From Euzebyella marina (lineage in GTDB: Bacteria; Bacteroidota; Bacteroidia; Flavobacteriales; Flavobacteriaceae), in assembly GCF_014855515.1 (NCBI RefSeq), contig NZ_JACYFK010000002.1:806001-870000 (forward strand): a DNA stretch of 64,000 nucleotides, written 5' to 3'. Below are positions 36,660-44,627 of the stretch, one piece after another. The notes beneath the pieces were generated by a model that worked only from the letters and a program-made list of their open reading frames with translations, was not told the DNA's origin and made no database searches. A program made the position numbers and the translations under genes. Position 1 is the stretch's first letter. Each line of letters opens with the position of its first letter.

Positions 36660-37076
36660 TTAGTTGTTTTGGTTTTCTACGTAGTCTTTAAAATTGTTGA
36701 GTATTGCTTGCCAGCCAGCTTTTTGCATCTCTTTTGAATTTTCGCTTTCCGGCTCAAAAAAGGTAGTGATTTTTGTTCGTCCGTTTTCATTCAAAAACTC
36801 GGTTTTAACCCTTCTTCCATCGGCCAAGGTGTACGAGATGAGTTTGTTTTCTTCTACTTCGTCATAAACTCCGGAAAAGTCAAAACCATAACTACCGTCT
36901 TTTGCTTCCATACGTGATAAAAACGTACCTCCAACCCTAAGATCGTTCTCAGCTTTTGAAGTATGCCAGTCTTCCGATGGTGTATTCCAAACCTGAATGT
37001 GTTGTGGGTCGTTCCAGTACGACCAAACCTTTTCAGCTTCTGCCTTTACCTCAGCCTGAATTTTTATTTTTTCCAT
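36660..37076 (-). CDS. SRPBCC/AHSA1-family protein
   Basis: 138 residues from the ATG at 37076 (MEKIKIQAEVKAEAEKVWSYWNDPQHIQVWN), the usual start of this family; the longer frame to 37172 is not conserved in character and runs into the upstream promoter region. START-like helix-grip fold: DFSGVYDEVEENKLISYTLADGRRVKTEF and a C-terminal helix (QKAGWQAILNNFKDYVE). It probably binds a hydrophobic ligand in the cytoplasm. It pairs with the DoxX-like gene; the GlxA-like regulator is divergent, 117 bp away, and may control both. Confidence 0.88.
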   Translation of the reverse strand: MEKIKIQAEVKAEAEKVWSYWNDPQHIQVWNTPSEDWHTSKAENDLRVGGTFLSRMEAKDGSYGFDFSGVYDEVEENKLISYTLADGRRVKTEFLNENGRTKITTFFEPESENSKEMQKAGWQAILNNFKDYVENQNN

Positions 37077-37193
37077 TTTGTTTGTTATTAAAAGTCTATG
37101 ATACAAAGTTGTTGAACATTGCTCACTATTGCAGGGTGACAAAACGACGTTTTTGGGGGGCAAACACGCCAATTTGTTGCTATATTTATAGTT

Positions 37194-38171
37194 ATGAAAA
37201 ATATTACCATACTCGTTCCGGAGTCTTCAGTCATAGAAGCGGTTGCAGATCCGCAATATATGTTTTCAGCGGCGAACGACTTTCTTATCGCGAATGGTAA
37301 AAGCCCCCTATTTGAAGTTAGCTTGGCCGCCCTAAATAGAGAGGTTAAGTTCAATGGTGGAATGTTTACGGTACATACCGACCGTTTGCTTCAAGAGGTG
37401 GTTGATACCGACCTCATCATTATTCCCGCCCTTTTCGGAAACATGAAACAGGCAGTCGAAAAAAATAAAGAAGCGCTGCCCTGGATAGTAAAGCATCATA
37501 AAAAAGGAGCCGAAGTCGCTTCACTCTGCGTTGGCGCCTTTCTACTTGCCTCAACGGGATTATTGAACGGAAAAAAATGCTCTACCCATTGGGCATTCTA
37601 CAACGAGTTTCGAGAGACTTTTCCGGATGTCGAAATTATGGATGGAAGCATTATCACCGAAGAAAACGGATTGTATTCGAGTGGCGGGGCCAACTCGTAC
37701 TGGAACCTGTTACTTTATCTTCTGGAAAAATATACCGATAGGGAAACCGCTATACTTGCCTCAAAGTACTTTGCCATTGATATTGATCGTAAAAGCCAAT
37801 CGGCTTTTACCATGTTCGCCGGGCAAAAAGATCATAACGACAAAGAAATACGCCGAGTACAAGAGTTTATCGAGAAAAACTACAACGAAAGAATAACGGT
37901 CGATGACTTGGCACAAATGGTCGCTTTAAGCCGAAGAAGTTTTGAAAGGCGCTTTAAAAAAGCTACTGATAATACCGTTATCGAATATCATCAAAGAGTT
38001 AAAATTGAAGCGGCCAAGAGAAGTTTTGAAACCTCAAGACAAAATATATCAGAAGTAATGTACGATGTCGGTTATACCGATACGAAAGCGTTTAGAAATG
38101 TATTTAAAAAGATTACGGGCCTTACCCCTATCGAATACCGTAACAAATACAGCAAAGCTGAAATTAGCTAA
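37194..38171 (+). CDS. GlxA-type regulator: DJ-1/PfpI sensor plus AraC DNA-binding domain
   Basis: 325 residues. An N-terminal DJ-1/PfpI-like domain (about 1-190) carries the elbow Cys 112 in ASLCVGAFLLASTGLL; the C-terminal 100 residues are an AraC double HTH (ITVDDLAQMVALSRRSFERRFKKATDNTVIEYHQRVKIEAAKRSFE ... ISEVMYDVGYTDTKAFRNVFKKITGLTPIEYR). Proteins of this layout respond to small metabolites. It diverges from the SRPBCC-DoxX-VOC set, its probable target, and is convergent with the next gene. Confidence 0.9.
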   Translation: MKNITILVPESSVIEAVADPQYMFSAANDFLIANGKSPLFEVSLAALNREVKFNGGMFTVHTDRLLQEVVDTDLIIIPALFGNMKQAVEKNKEALPWIVKHHKKGAEVASLCVGAFLLASTGLLNGKKCSTHWAFYNEFRETFPDVEIMDGSIITEENGLYSSGGANSYWNLLLYLLEKYTDRETAILASKYFAIDIDRKSQSAFTMFAGQKDHNDKEIRRVQEFIEKNYNERITVDDLAQMVALSRRSFERRFKKATDNTVIEYHQRVKIEAAKRSFETSRQNISEVMYDVGYTDTKAFRNVFKKITGLTPIEYRNKYSKAEIS

Positions 38172-38190
38172 CTATTCCGTTCTTCCTGAA

Positions 38191-38547
38191 TTAATTTTTC
38201 GCAAAATTAAAATGCGAGTTATTGAAATCTATTAAATCGATTTTTGATTTAGTATCCTTAAAAAAGACCAGAGACTTTAACTCGGCAAGTTCTTCATCGT
38301 TCACGATCAATGCAAGATTGGCCTGCTGCGTGGGAATGGGTATTTTTCTTTTTAAAACGCTATCGCATAGTTTATGGTTCCAGTATTCAGAATCTAATTC
38401 CTTCAAAAACCGACCAAAGTAATAAAGCTCTTTTCGGGTCAGTTCTAAGTAAAATTGGCCAAATGTCAAATGATAAAGCTTACACTGCTCGCAATAGACC
38501 AAAAGACCATTATTCGTTTGACTAAGTGTACAAGATTTGTGCTTCAT
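38191..38547 (-). CDS. Small Bacteroidota-type hypothetical protein (DUF6686-like)
   Basis: 118 residues. The N-terminal part contains a Cys-x2-Cys pair (YCEQCKLYHLTFGQFYLELTRKELYYFGRFLKEL) and the C-terminus is beta-rich with NDEELAELKSLV. The SQTNNGLLVYCEQC block recalls the small Bacteroidota family DUF6686, from memory. No signal peptide. Role unknown; the Cys and nearby His residues could bind a metal. It lies 22 bp after the stop of the PchR-like regulator on the same strand, so both may be transcribed together in the iron locus. Confidence 0.6.
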   Translation of the reverse strand: MKHKSCTLSQTNNGLLVYCEQCKLYHLTFGQFYLELTRKELYYFGRFLKELDSEYWNHKLCDSVLKRKIPIPTQQANLALIVNDEELAELKSLVFFKDTKSKIDLIDFNNSHFNFAKN

Positions 38548-38569
38548 GATTTTTTACATTTCAATTAGA

Positions 38570-39577
38570 CTATGCCGTGGCCTTCAGCTCACTTGGGCAT
38601 ATACCGTACCTCTTTTTAAAGGCTGTTGAAAAATGTTGCGGATTGCGATAACCGACCTTATCTGATATCTGACTGATGGTCATACTTTTATTGACCAACA
38701 ATTGCTTTGCCTTTTCCATACGTAGTTCACAGATGTAACCAAAAACAGTAGTGCCATAGATAGCCTTAAAATTTTTCTTTAATGTATACTCATTGGTGCC
38801 CACCTTGGTCGCGAGTTGCTTTAAGCTCAGAGGGTTTTTGTAATGATGGGTTACATACTCAAGGGCCAATTGCATCTTTTCCCTATCATTCGAACCACCA
38901 GAAATCCGATTGATATTACCCTTATTGAATAACTCTAATTGCGATGATAAGAGCTCGAGAACTTTGGCATGAATATGCAATTGCCTTAATTCTTCTTTCA
39001 ATCCGCAATTTTGAATGTCATTGAGCAATAAATTCAGAACCGGATTAATTGTCATATTCTCCTGCGACAAATACCCCGCTCTTTTATTTTTAGCGTTTTG
39101 CCAATAGTCTATTAAAAACGAGTTCTGTGGTAATACGCTAAAGAAAAAATCTTTATCAAGATCGACCAAAATCACTTCAGATCTACCTTCACAAAGCTCG
39201 ATTTGCCCATTTACTGGAGGGCGAAACATGATATTATGTTCCCCAGTCTTGAACCCGTATGTATTTCCATCTATAGCAATAATCGAATCTCCTTTTAGCT
39301 GAAAAACCATCTGAACCACTTCACCGGTATAGTTAAAATCAAGCTGCCCCCCATGTGTGGTATCGAATACCCCATAAGCCAATTTAAAGTGTTTGAAAAG
39401 TGTCTCTTTAAATAAGATGCTAAGCCCTTTTTTATCGATAACAGTTTCTATGCACTCGGTAGAACTTTGATTCAGTTTTACAGCCCGTTCTTCATCGAAA
39501 ACCCGTTCACCATGACTACCAATGGTAAAAGTTGCTGATGGTATATTTCGGGGTTTTATCATTCTTTCTATGCTCAT
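38570..39577 (-). CDS. PchR-like AraC-family activator of the siderophore locus
   Basis: 335 residues. The N-terminal part resembles PchR-type siderophore-sensing regulators in layout (FKLAYGVFDTTHGGQLDFNYTGEVVQMVFQLKGDS, a long sensor region); the C-terminal 100 residues are an AraC double HTH (LSLKQLATKVGTNEYTLKKNFKAIYGTTVFGYICELRMEKAKQLL, ISQISDKVGYRNPQHFSTAFKKRYG). It diverges from the DUF3325-like/DUF3649-like/PepSY operon. Paired direct repeats in front of that operon and of the receptor are its likely binding sites. A Fur-box-like element lies 47-65 bp upstream of its own start. Confidence 0.88.
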   Translation of the reverse strand: MSIERMIKPRNIPSATFTIGSHGERVFDEERAVKLNQSSTECIETVIDKKGLSILFKETLFKHFKLAYGVFDTTHGGQLDFNYTGEVVQMVFQLKGDSIIAIDGNTYGFKTGEHNIMFRPPVNGQIELCEGRSEVILVDLDKDFFFSVLPQNSFLIDYWQNAKNKRAGYLSQENMTINPVLNLLLNDIQNCGLKEELRQLHIHAKVLELLSSQLELFNKGNINRISGGSNDREKMQLALEYVTHHYKNPLSLKQLATKVGTNEYTLKKNFKAIYGTTVFGYICELRMEKAKQLLVNKSMTISQISDKVGYRNPQHFSTAFKKRYGICPSELKATA

Positions 39578-39623
39578 TAAGGGGGTATGCTTTGGTTTGG
39601 TTTCATGAGCGAAAATAGTTATT

Positions 39624-39642
39624 TAAATTTAATCTAAATAAA
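39624..39642 (-). promoter_or_regulatory. Imperfect Fur-box-like element upstream of the PchR-like gene
   Basis: TAAATTTAATCTAAATAAA matches the perfect 19-bp palindrome at 42204-42222 at 16 of 19 positions when centred on the same T. It is only partly symmetric itself. It lies in the promoter region of the regulator, which suggests shared control by the same iron-dependent repressor (inference). Confidence 0.45.
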
Positions 39643-39748
39643 ATATATCGGGTTTCAGAATAGATAAGCGCACTACTAAACAGGGTCAAAACCCCTGTAA
39701 ACACTAAGGCTATAGGTCATTTTGATTGCTTCTTAAGATTCATATAAT

Positions 39749-39782
39749 TCCGTTTGGCGTAACCTTTTCTCCGTTTGGCGTT
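39749..39782 (+). promoter_or_regulatory. Two AraC-type direct repeats, 21 bp apart, first siderophore promoter
   Basis: TCCGTTTGGCGTA (39749-39761) and TCCGTTTGGCGTT (39770-39782) are identical over 12 bp and 21 bp (two helical turns) apart. A candidate -7 box, TAATTTTA at 39805, starts exactly 35 bp after the start of the second copy. The arrangement is that of tandem half-sites for an AraC-type activator. Confidence 0.72.
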
Positions 39783-39891
39783 ACTCGCCAGCTAGGTTAA
39801 AAAATAATTTTACCGCCCAAAAAAAATAGAAAAGGCAATTGACCATTTCGAGCAATAAGAAATGATTTAATAGATAACGAATCTAATACCC

Positions 39892-40224
39892 ATGATTACA
39901 GCAGCTATCATCATAACCTTCTTTGGCTTTTTCTTTTGTTATAGTACCTCAAAACGGGCCGTCTATCAAAACTCCATCAAATTACAGGCTTATTTAAAAG
40001 ACTCTTACACCAAAGGCAATACTCTCGGGGTAGCTCTACTCATAGTTGGTCTTATCGTAAGTATAGCGGCTTTAGGTTGGGGTGCGGGAATATTCTCTTA
40101 TCTGGTCATTTTAATGACTTTGGGGAGCCTTATCGTCATTTTGACACCTTTACGATTTTTCTCAAAATACACCTTGGTAGCTGTGAGCATTTTGTCATTT
40201 ATCATCGAACTATCTATTTCTTAA
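39892..40224 (+). CDS. Small membrane protein, DUF3325-like
   Basis: 110 residues with three membrane spans. The sequence GWGAGIFSYLVILMTLGSLIVILTPLRF is the pattern of DUF3325 proteins, which accompany PepSY-domain proteins in siderophore operons of other phyla. Function unknown; an accessory role to the PepSY protein is inferred. It is the first gene of a three-gene operon with 2-bp gaps. Confidence 0.72.
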   Translation: MITAAIIITFFGFFFCYSTSKRAVYQNSIKLQAYLKDSYTKGNTLGVALLIVGLIVSIAALGWGAGIFSYLVILMTLGSLIVILTPLRFFSKYTLVAVSILSFIIELSIS

Positions 40225-40226
40225 AT

Positions 40227-40523
40227 ATGCCAGCCAACAAAAAGCACCTGACCCAGTCTTCATTACACCGAATTTTAAAAATCACCGCTGGTTTTTTTGG
40301 GGGGTATGCCATAACGCAAGTATTTCATATGGTACTTATCGAAATCTGGGATTCTGCCAGTACACTCATAACCCTCCGTTTTGCCGGCTTTATTGTATGG
40401 GCAACCCTGTTGGTGTGCGCATTTATTCCAAAAAACGGCTTTAAAATATGGGGTATTTACTTGGCCATATTCGCCGTGCTCGCCCTTATAGTTTTCATCA
40501 ATCAAACACCACAAGCGATTTAA
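40227..40523 (+). CDS. Small membrane protein, DUF3649-like
   Basis: 98 residues from the ATG at 40227, which lies 2 bp after the DUF3325-like gene's stop; a longer in-frame extension upstream would overlap that gene and is rejected. Three membrane spans; RILKITAGFFGGYAITQVFHMVLIEI and a FAGFIVWATLLVCAF segment resemble DUF3649, the usual partner of DUF3325 and PepSY genes. Role unknown. The PepSY gene starts 2 bp after its stop. Confidence 0.7.
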   Translation: MPANKKHLTQSSLHRILKITAGFFGGYAITQVFHMVLIEIWDSASTLITLRFAGFIVWATLLVCAFIPKNGFKIWGIYLAIFAVLALIVFINQTPQAI

Positions 40524-40525
40524 TT

Positions 40526-42127
40526 ATGGCCAATCGACTGTACAACGTATTTTTTCATACCCATACCATCAGTGGTATTATTATCAGTGCCGCCCTATAT
40601 GTCATTTTTTTCACGGGGTCCATTTCTTTTTTAAGGGATGAAATAAATGCTTGGGAACGTAACCAACCAATAGAAACTGACTATTTTAAAACGATAGATT
40701 TTGATAAAGCTCTTTCGGAAATTGGAAAAGAGAAAGAGCTATATGGCAGAGACATTAACTTCTCGCATCGTTATTTTGAAAGAAGGGTCGGGGTATCAAT
40801 GGGCAGATCAAAAGACACCACCCTACAAGAACCTAAACAACGGGGCCGAAGGGGAAATTTTTTCTATATGGATATGGAAAATTTTGACCAGAAAGATTAC
40901 AACTCCAATTACTCTTTAGGAGAATTTTTCTACCGACTTCACTTCTTTGCACAATTGAACTTTTTTGGACGGTCAGGATACTTTTTATCGGGTTTTGTGG
41001 CCTTCTTTTTTCTATTTGCGGTTATAACCGGTGTTATAGTGCATTGGAAAAAAATAATCTCAAGCTTTTATGTTTTTAGACCAAAAGCCAAATGGAAAGC
41101 AATTTGGACAGACGCCCACGTAGCTTTAGGCATGATCGGTCTACCCTATCAATTTATGTTTGCCGTAACCGGGGCTTTTTTAATTATCGGTTATATGGTC
41201 ATGCTACCTCCCGTTCAATCCGTCATATTTGATGACGACGCCCAAAAGATGGAAAAAGCCATGGCATACGATAGCGAACAAGAGTACGAGTTCAGCTGGA
41301 ACAAAATGGATCAACAGATTTCTATCAATGATTTTGTTGAAGAAACGGCCAAAGATTGGACCGATGTACAAATCACCAATTTACAGGTAATCAACTATGG
41401 CGACGAAAATATGCACATAAAGATTTCCGGATCGCCCTATTACAGCGAAAAATTACTTGGCACTGGGCAAAAAACCTATAGAGCCAGAGATGGTTTTGTA
41501 ACCTACGATAAAGACCCGTTTTCAAAAATATCGTACGCAGAAGGTGCTTTAGACACCTTACGTAGGCTTCATTATGGCGATTTTGGCGGATATGGTATGA
41601 AATTGATATATCTGGTCCTTGGTTTTATCACCTGTTTCGTGATTTTATCCGGAGTTTTAATTTGGCAAGTTGCCAGAGATAGAAAAACTGTTTCATTGGC
41701 CAAAAGAAGGTTCAATGCCTGGTTGGTTCATCTATATGTGGCGGTTTGCCTTAGTCTTTATCCTGTGACAGCTTTGGCATTTATAGCCATGAAGTTATTC
41801 GCAGATGATTATGGTGACATGCGACGCACCTTTTTGTACAATGTTTTCTTCTATAGCTGGCTCTTACTGATAGTAGTATTTTTAATTAAAAGGAATAACG
41901 CATTTACCAATAAGGTAAGTCTATGGTTAGGCGCTGTAATCGGACTTTTTGTTCCGATAGCGAATGGATATGTTACCAATAATTGGCTCTGGACTTCATG
42001 GAACAACGGCTACTATCAAATCTTTGTGGTAGACCTATTTTGGCTATTGATGTCGCTAACCGCTTTTGCTGTTCTTTACAGGATAAATGCTACCACTAAG
42101 CAACCTGATAAAGTTAGTACTGCTTAA
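40526..42127 (+). CDS. PepSY-associated membrane protein of the siderophore locus
   Basis: 533 residues from the ATG at 40526, 2 bp after the previous gene. PepSY_TM architecture: an N-terminal membrane span (FFHTHTISGIIISAALYVIFFTGSISFLRDEINAWERN), a periplasmic part, spans near 150-180 and 205-235 (HVALGMIGLPYQFMFAVTGAFL), a second PepSY-like segment with LRRLHYGDFGGYGMKLIYLVLGF, then four C-terminal spans. Family members in iron-uptake operons have been linked to reduction of ferric siderophores at the inner membrane; that role here is by analogy. Confidence 0.88.
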   Translation: MANRLYNVFFHTHTISGIIISAALYVIFFTGSISFLRDEINAWERNQPIETDYFKTIDFDKALSEIGKEKELYGRDINFSHRYFERRVGVSMGRSKDTTLQEPKQRGRRGNFFYMDMENFDQKDYNSNYSLGEFFYRLHFFAQLNFFGRSGYFLSGFVAFFFLFAVITGVIVHWKKIISSFYVFRPKAKWKAIWTDAHVALGMIGLPYQFMFAVTGAFLIIGYMVMLPPVQSVIFDDDAQKMEKAMAYDSEQEYEFSWNKMDQQISINDFVEETAKDWTDVQITNLQVINYGDENMHIKISGSPYYSEKLLGTGQKTYRARDGFVTYDKDPFSKISYAEGALDTLRRLHYGDFGGYGMKLIYLVLGFITCFVILSGVLIWQVARDRKTVSLAKRRFNAWLVHLYVAVCLSLYPVTALAFIAMKLFADDYGDMRRTFLYNVFFYSWLLLIVVFLIKRNNAFTNKVSLWLGAVIGLFVPIANGYVTNNWLWTSWNNGYYQIFVVDLFWLLMSLTAFAVLYRINATTKQPDKVSTA

Positions 42128-42131
42128 AAAT

Positions 42132-42165
42132 TCCTTCTTACGTAGTTACTTCTCCGTTTGGCGTA
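42132..42165 (+). promoter_or_regulatory. AraC-type direct repeats and -7 box of the receptor promoter
   Basis: A strong copy TCCGTTTGGCGTA (42153-42165) is preceded 21 bp upstream by a weaker copy TCCTTCTTACGTA (42132-42144; 9 of 13 matches). The -7 box TATTTTTG (42188-42195, TAnnTTTG) starts exactly 35 bp after the start of the strong copy, the same offset as in the promoter at 39749. No -33 TTG is present at the proper distance, as expected for an activator-dependent promoter. Confidence 0.7.
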
Positions 42166-42203
42166 CTTCTTCGGTCAAGAACACTTCTATTTTTGCATCA
42201 ATT

Positions 42204-42222
42204 TTAATTTAGTCTAAATTAA
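42204..42222. promoter_or_regulatory. Perfect 19-bp 9-1-9 palindrome, Fur-box-like
   Basis: TTAATTTAG-T-CTAAATTAA is a perfect inverted repeat of 9 bp arms around one base. It lies just downstream of the -7 box and 19 bp before the receptor ATG, where a bound repressor would block initiation. The 9-1-9 form is that of a Fur box, though a DtxR-family protein is also possible. Confidence 0.65.
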
Positions 42223-42240
42223 TTTAATTATCTCATTTAC

Positions 42241-44607
42241 ATGAGTCTCTCTTTTCGATTTTTCATATTGCCTATTTTCTTGCTTATAGTGTCGTATGCC
42301 TCTATGGCTCAGAATGCAACATTATCAGGAACCGTTTTTGATGACAACCAGGTTCCCGTTTTTGGTGCGTCAGTAGTATTATCAAAAACTGGTAAAGGGG
42401 TAATGACCGATGAAGCGGGCGCCTACTCATTCCAAAATTTAAGCGCAGGCACCTATAAGATTCAAGTTTCTTTTATTGGCTATCGAACTGAAGTAAGCCA
42501 AACTGAGATACGCACCAATCAGGCTAACATCCTAAACTTTTCTCTAAAAGAATCTACTTATAACTTAAACGAAGTAACCGTTACGGGGAAAAGTATCGTT
42601 CAACAAGTAAAGGACAAAGCTTTTAACGTAGGGGTCATAGACGCTAAAAACTTACACCATACTTCATTAGATCTGGCACATGCCCTTGATCGTACTTCAG
42701 GCATTAGGGTTCGTGAAAGTGGCGGTGTGGGATCACAACTCGATATATCGTTAAATGGCTTTCGGGGCAATCAAGTGCGATTCTTCATCGACGGTATTCC
42801 CATGGAAAATTTTGGGTCGGCTTTTCAGCTGAATAATATTCCCGTCGGCTTGGCCGAAAGAATGGAGGTCTACAAAGGCGTTGTACCCATCAGTTTGGGT
42901 TCTGATGCCTTAGGTGGTGCTATTAATATCATCACCAACTCATATGCCAAAAATCATCTTGATTTTTCTTATTCCTATGGTTCCTTCAACACACATAGAA
43001 CCATTGTTAATGCTATATATGTATCTCCAAAATCAGGTTTTACGGTACAGGCCAACGCCTTTCAGAATTATTCTGATAACAATTACAAAATGCATGTTGA
43101 TGTAGCCGATATCAATACCGGCGAATATTTTCGCGACCAAACCGTAGAACGTTTTCACGACAACTATCACAACGAGACGGTAATTGCACAGTTAGGGGTG
43201 GTAAACAAACCTTATGCCGACAGGCTTCTTATCGGCGCTACCTTAGGAAAGAATTATCGTGAAATTCAAACTGGTGCACGTGTAACCGGTGTTTTTGGGG
43301 CTTGGCACAGAAAAGGAAACATCATCATGCCCAGTTTAAAATACAGCAAGAAAAATCTTTTCACGAAGGGATTGGATGTTCGACTGAACGCCAATTATAA
43401 CTTGGGTTCAGAACAGAATATAGACACTTTAAATAGAAGGTATAATTGGTTTGGTCAATTCAGGGAATACCCCAATGAAGGCGGGGAAAGATCTTACTCT
43501 CTATACAAGTACAAAAATAACACTGGTATTGCTACAGCCAATTTTGAATACAATTCAAAAGATAGACACAAATTCGCCCTGAGCAACACATTGAATACAT
43601 TCGATAGAAAAGGTGATGATCAATTGAACCCAGATAATAATCAGTATGATCAACCCCGTAAAAACCTGAAAAATATTCTTGGTTTCGGTTATACCCTGGA
43701 ACAGGAAAAATACAATGTTTCAATTTTCGCAAAGAACTACTTTCAACAGAACAAATTTACGCGAAGGATAGATGATGAAAACTACGGTCCGGGTTACGAA
43801 TATGTTGATTTCATCAATACCTTCAGCAGTTTAGGCTATGGCAGTGCGGCATCCTATTTTATAAATGATAATTTACAGATAAAGGCTTCCTATGAAAAAA
43901 GTTATCGCTTACCCGAATCTAACGAGCTCTTTGGTGATGTCATTAACCTACAGGGCAATATTGATCTTAAGCCAGAGCATAGTAATAATTACAATTTAGG
44001 CAGTAGCCTCTGGGTGCGCTTGAACGAGTACAATCAATTCAACCTTAACGCCAGCGGCTTTTATCGCGATGCAAAAGACTTTATAAGGCCTCGGTTGAAC
44101 AACAACCAAGTAATGCTTGTAATGGACAATCTTGGAAGTGTCACCAGCTTGGGGGTCGAAGGAGAAATTAGGTATCAACATAAAAATAGCCTAAATATCG
44201 GGGCCAATGTTACCTATCAAGATTTAAGAAACAATACCAAATATGAAGCTGGGCAGACTACTGAAAGTGTAGTTTATCGTGACCGTATACCTAACATGCC
44301 GTATTTCTATGGCAATGCCGACGCTACCTACACCTTAGCTTTAGGTCCAAAAAACAGAAGATTAAGCATTGGTTATAATTTGCTCTATGTGCATGCCTTT
44401 TACCTGTATTGGCCAAGTAGGGGCAGTGACAAGCTAGACATTCCCGAGCAAATATCACATGACCTCACTCTCACTTATTTTTTCAACGACAACCTTCAAT
44501 TTACGCTTGAGGCGCGAAACATCGCAGACCAAGACTTATACGACAATTTTAGTTTACAAAAACCCGGTCGAAGCTTTACCGGTAAAATCAGATACAAAGT
44601 TTTTTAA
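42241..44607 (+). CDS. TonB-dependent receptor, siderophore type
   Basis: 788 residues. Signal peptide ending in MAQ, a carboxypeptidase-regulatory-like domain (about 23-105: ATLSGTVFDDNQVPVFGASV), a plug domain (about 115-230: NEVTVTGKS ... SLDLAHALDRTSGIRVRESGGVG ... RFFIDGIPMENFG ... RMEVYKGVVPISLGSDALGGAINIITN) and a 22-strand barrel that ends in a beta-signal with terminal Phe. It imports a ferric chelate across the outer membrane. It lies 113 bp after the PepSY operon with its own promoter and is followed by the DUF4374 gene after 20 bp. Confidence 0.93.
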   Translation: MSLSFRFFILPIFLLIVSYASMAQNATLSGTVFDDNQVPVFGASVVLSKTGKGVMTDEAGAYSFQNLSAGTYKIQVSFIGYRTEVSQTEIRTNQANILNFSLKESTYNLNEVTVTGKSIVQQVKDKAFNVGVIDAKNLHHTSLDLAHALDRTSGIRVRESGGVGSQLDISLNGFRGNQVRFFIDGIPMENFGSAFQLNNIPVGLAERMEVYKGVVPISLGSDALGGAINIITNSYAKNHLDFSYSYGSFNTHRTIVNAIYVSPKSGFTVQANAFQNYSDNNYKMHVDVADINTGEYFRDQTVERFHDNYHNETVIAQLGVVNKPYADRLLIGATLGKNYREIQTGARVTGVFGAWHRKGNIIMPSLKYSKKNLFTKGLDVRLNANYNLGSEQNIDTLNRRYNWFGQFREYPNEGGERSYSLYKYKNNTGIATANFEYNSKDRHKFALSNTLNTFDRKGDDQLNPDNNQYDQPRKNLKNILGFGYTLEQEKYNVSIFAKNYFQQNKFTRRIDDENYGPGYEYVDFINTFSSLGYGSAASYFINDNLQIKASYEKSYRLPESNELFGDVINLQGNIDLKPEHSNNYNLGSSLWVRLNEYNQFNLNASGFYRDAKDFIRPRLNNNQVMLVMDNLGSVTSLGVEGEIRYQHKNSLNIGANVTYQDLRNNTKYEAGQTTESVVYRDRIPNMPYFYGNADATYTLALGPKNRRLSIGYNLLYVHAFYLYWPSRGSDKLDIPEQISHDLTLTYFFNDNLQFTLEARNIADQDLYDNFSLQKPGRSFTGKIRYKVF

Positions 44608-44627
44608 TTCTAACATTTAGCTTAATT

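Larger units (their letters stand above)
39578..39891. other. Divergent control region of the siderophore locus
   Basis: 314 bp without a gene between the PchR-like regulator (-) and the DUF3325-like gene (+). It contains the Fur-box-like element at 39624-39642, the two AraC-type direct repeats at 39749-39782 and a candidate -7 box TAATTTTA at 39805-39812. The middle (39650-39740) shows nothing I can assign. Confidence 0.5.

Noticed and set aside
37077-37172. N-terminal extension of the SRPBCC gene.
   Set aside because: The extension does not look like protein of this family and would occupy the promoter region shared with the divergent regulator.
40077-40226. Upstream in-frame extension of the DUF3649-like gene.
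   Set aside because: It would overlap the DUF3325-like gene by about 150 bp; the ATG at 40227 is 2 bp past that gene's stop and fits operon spacing.
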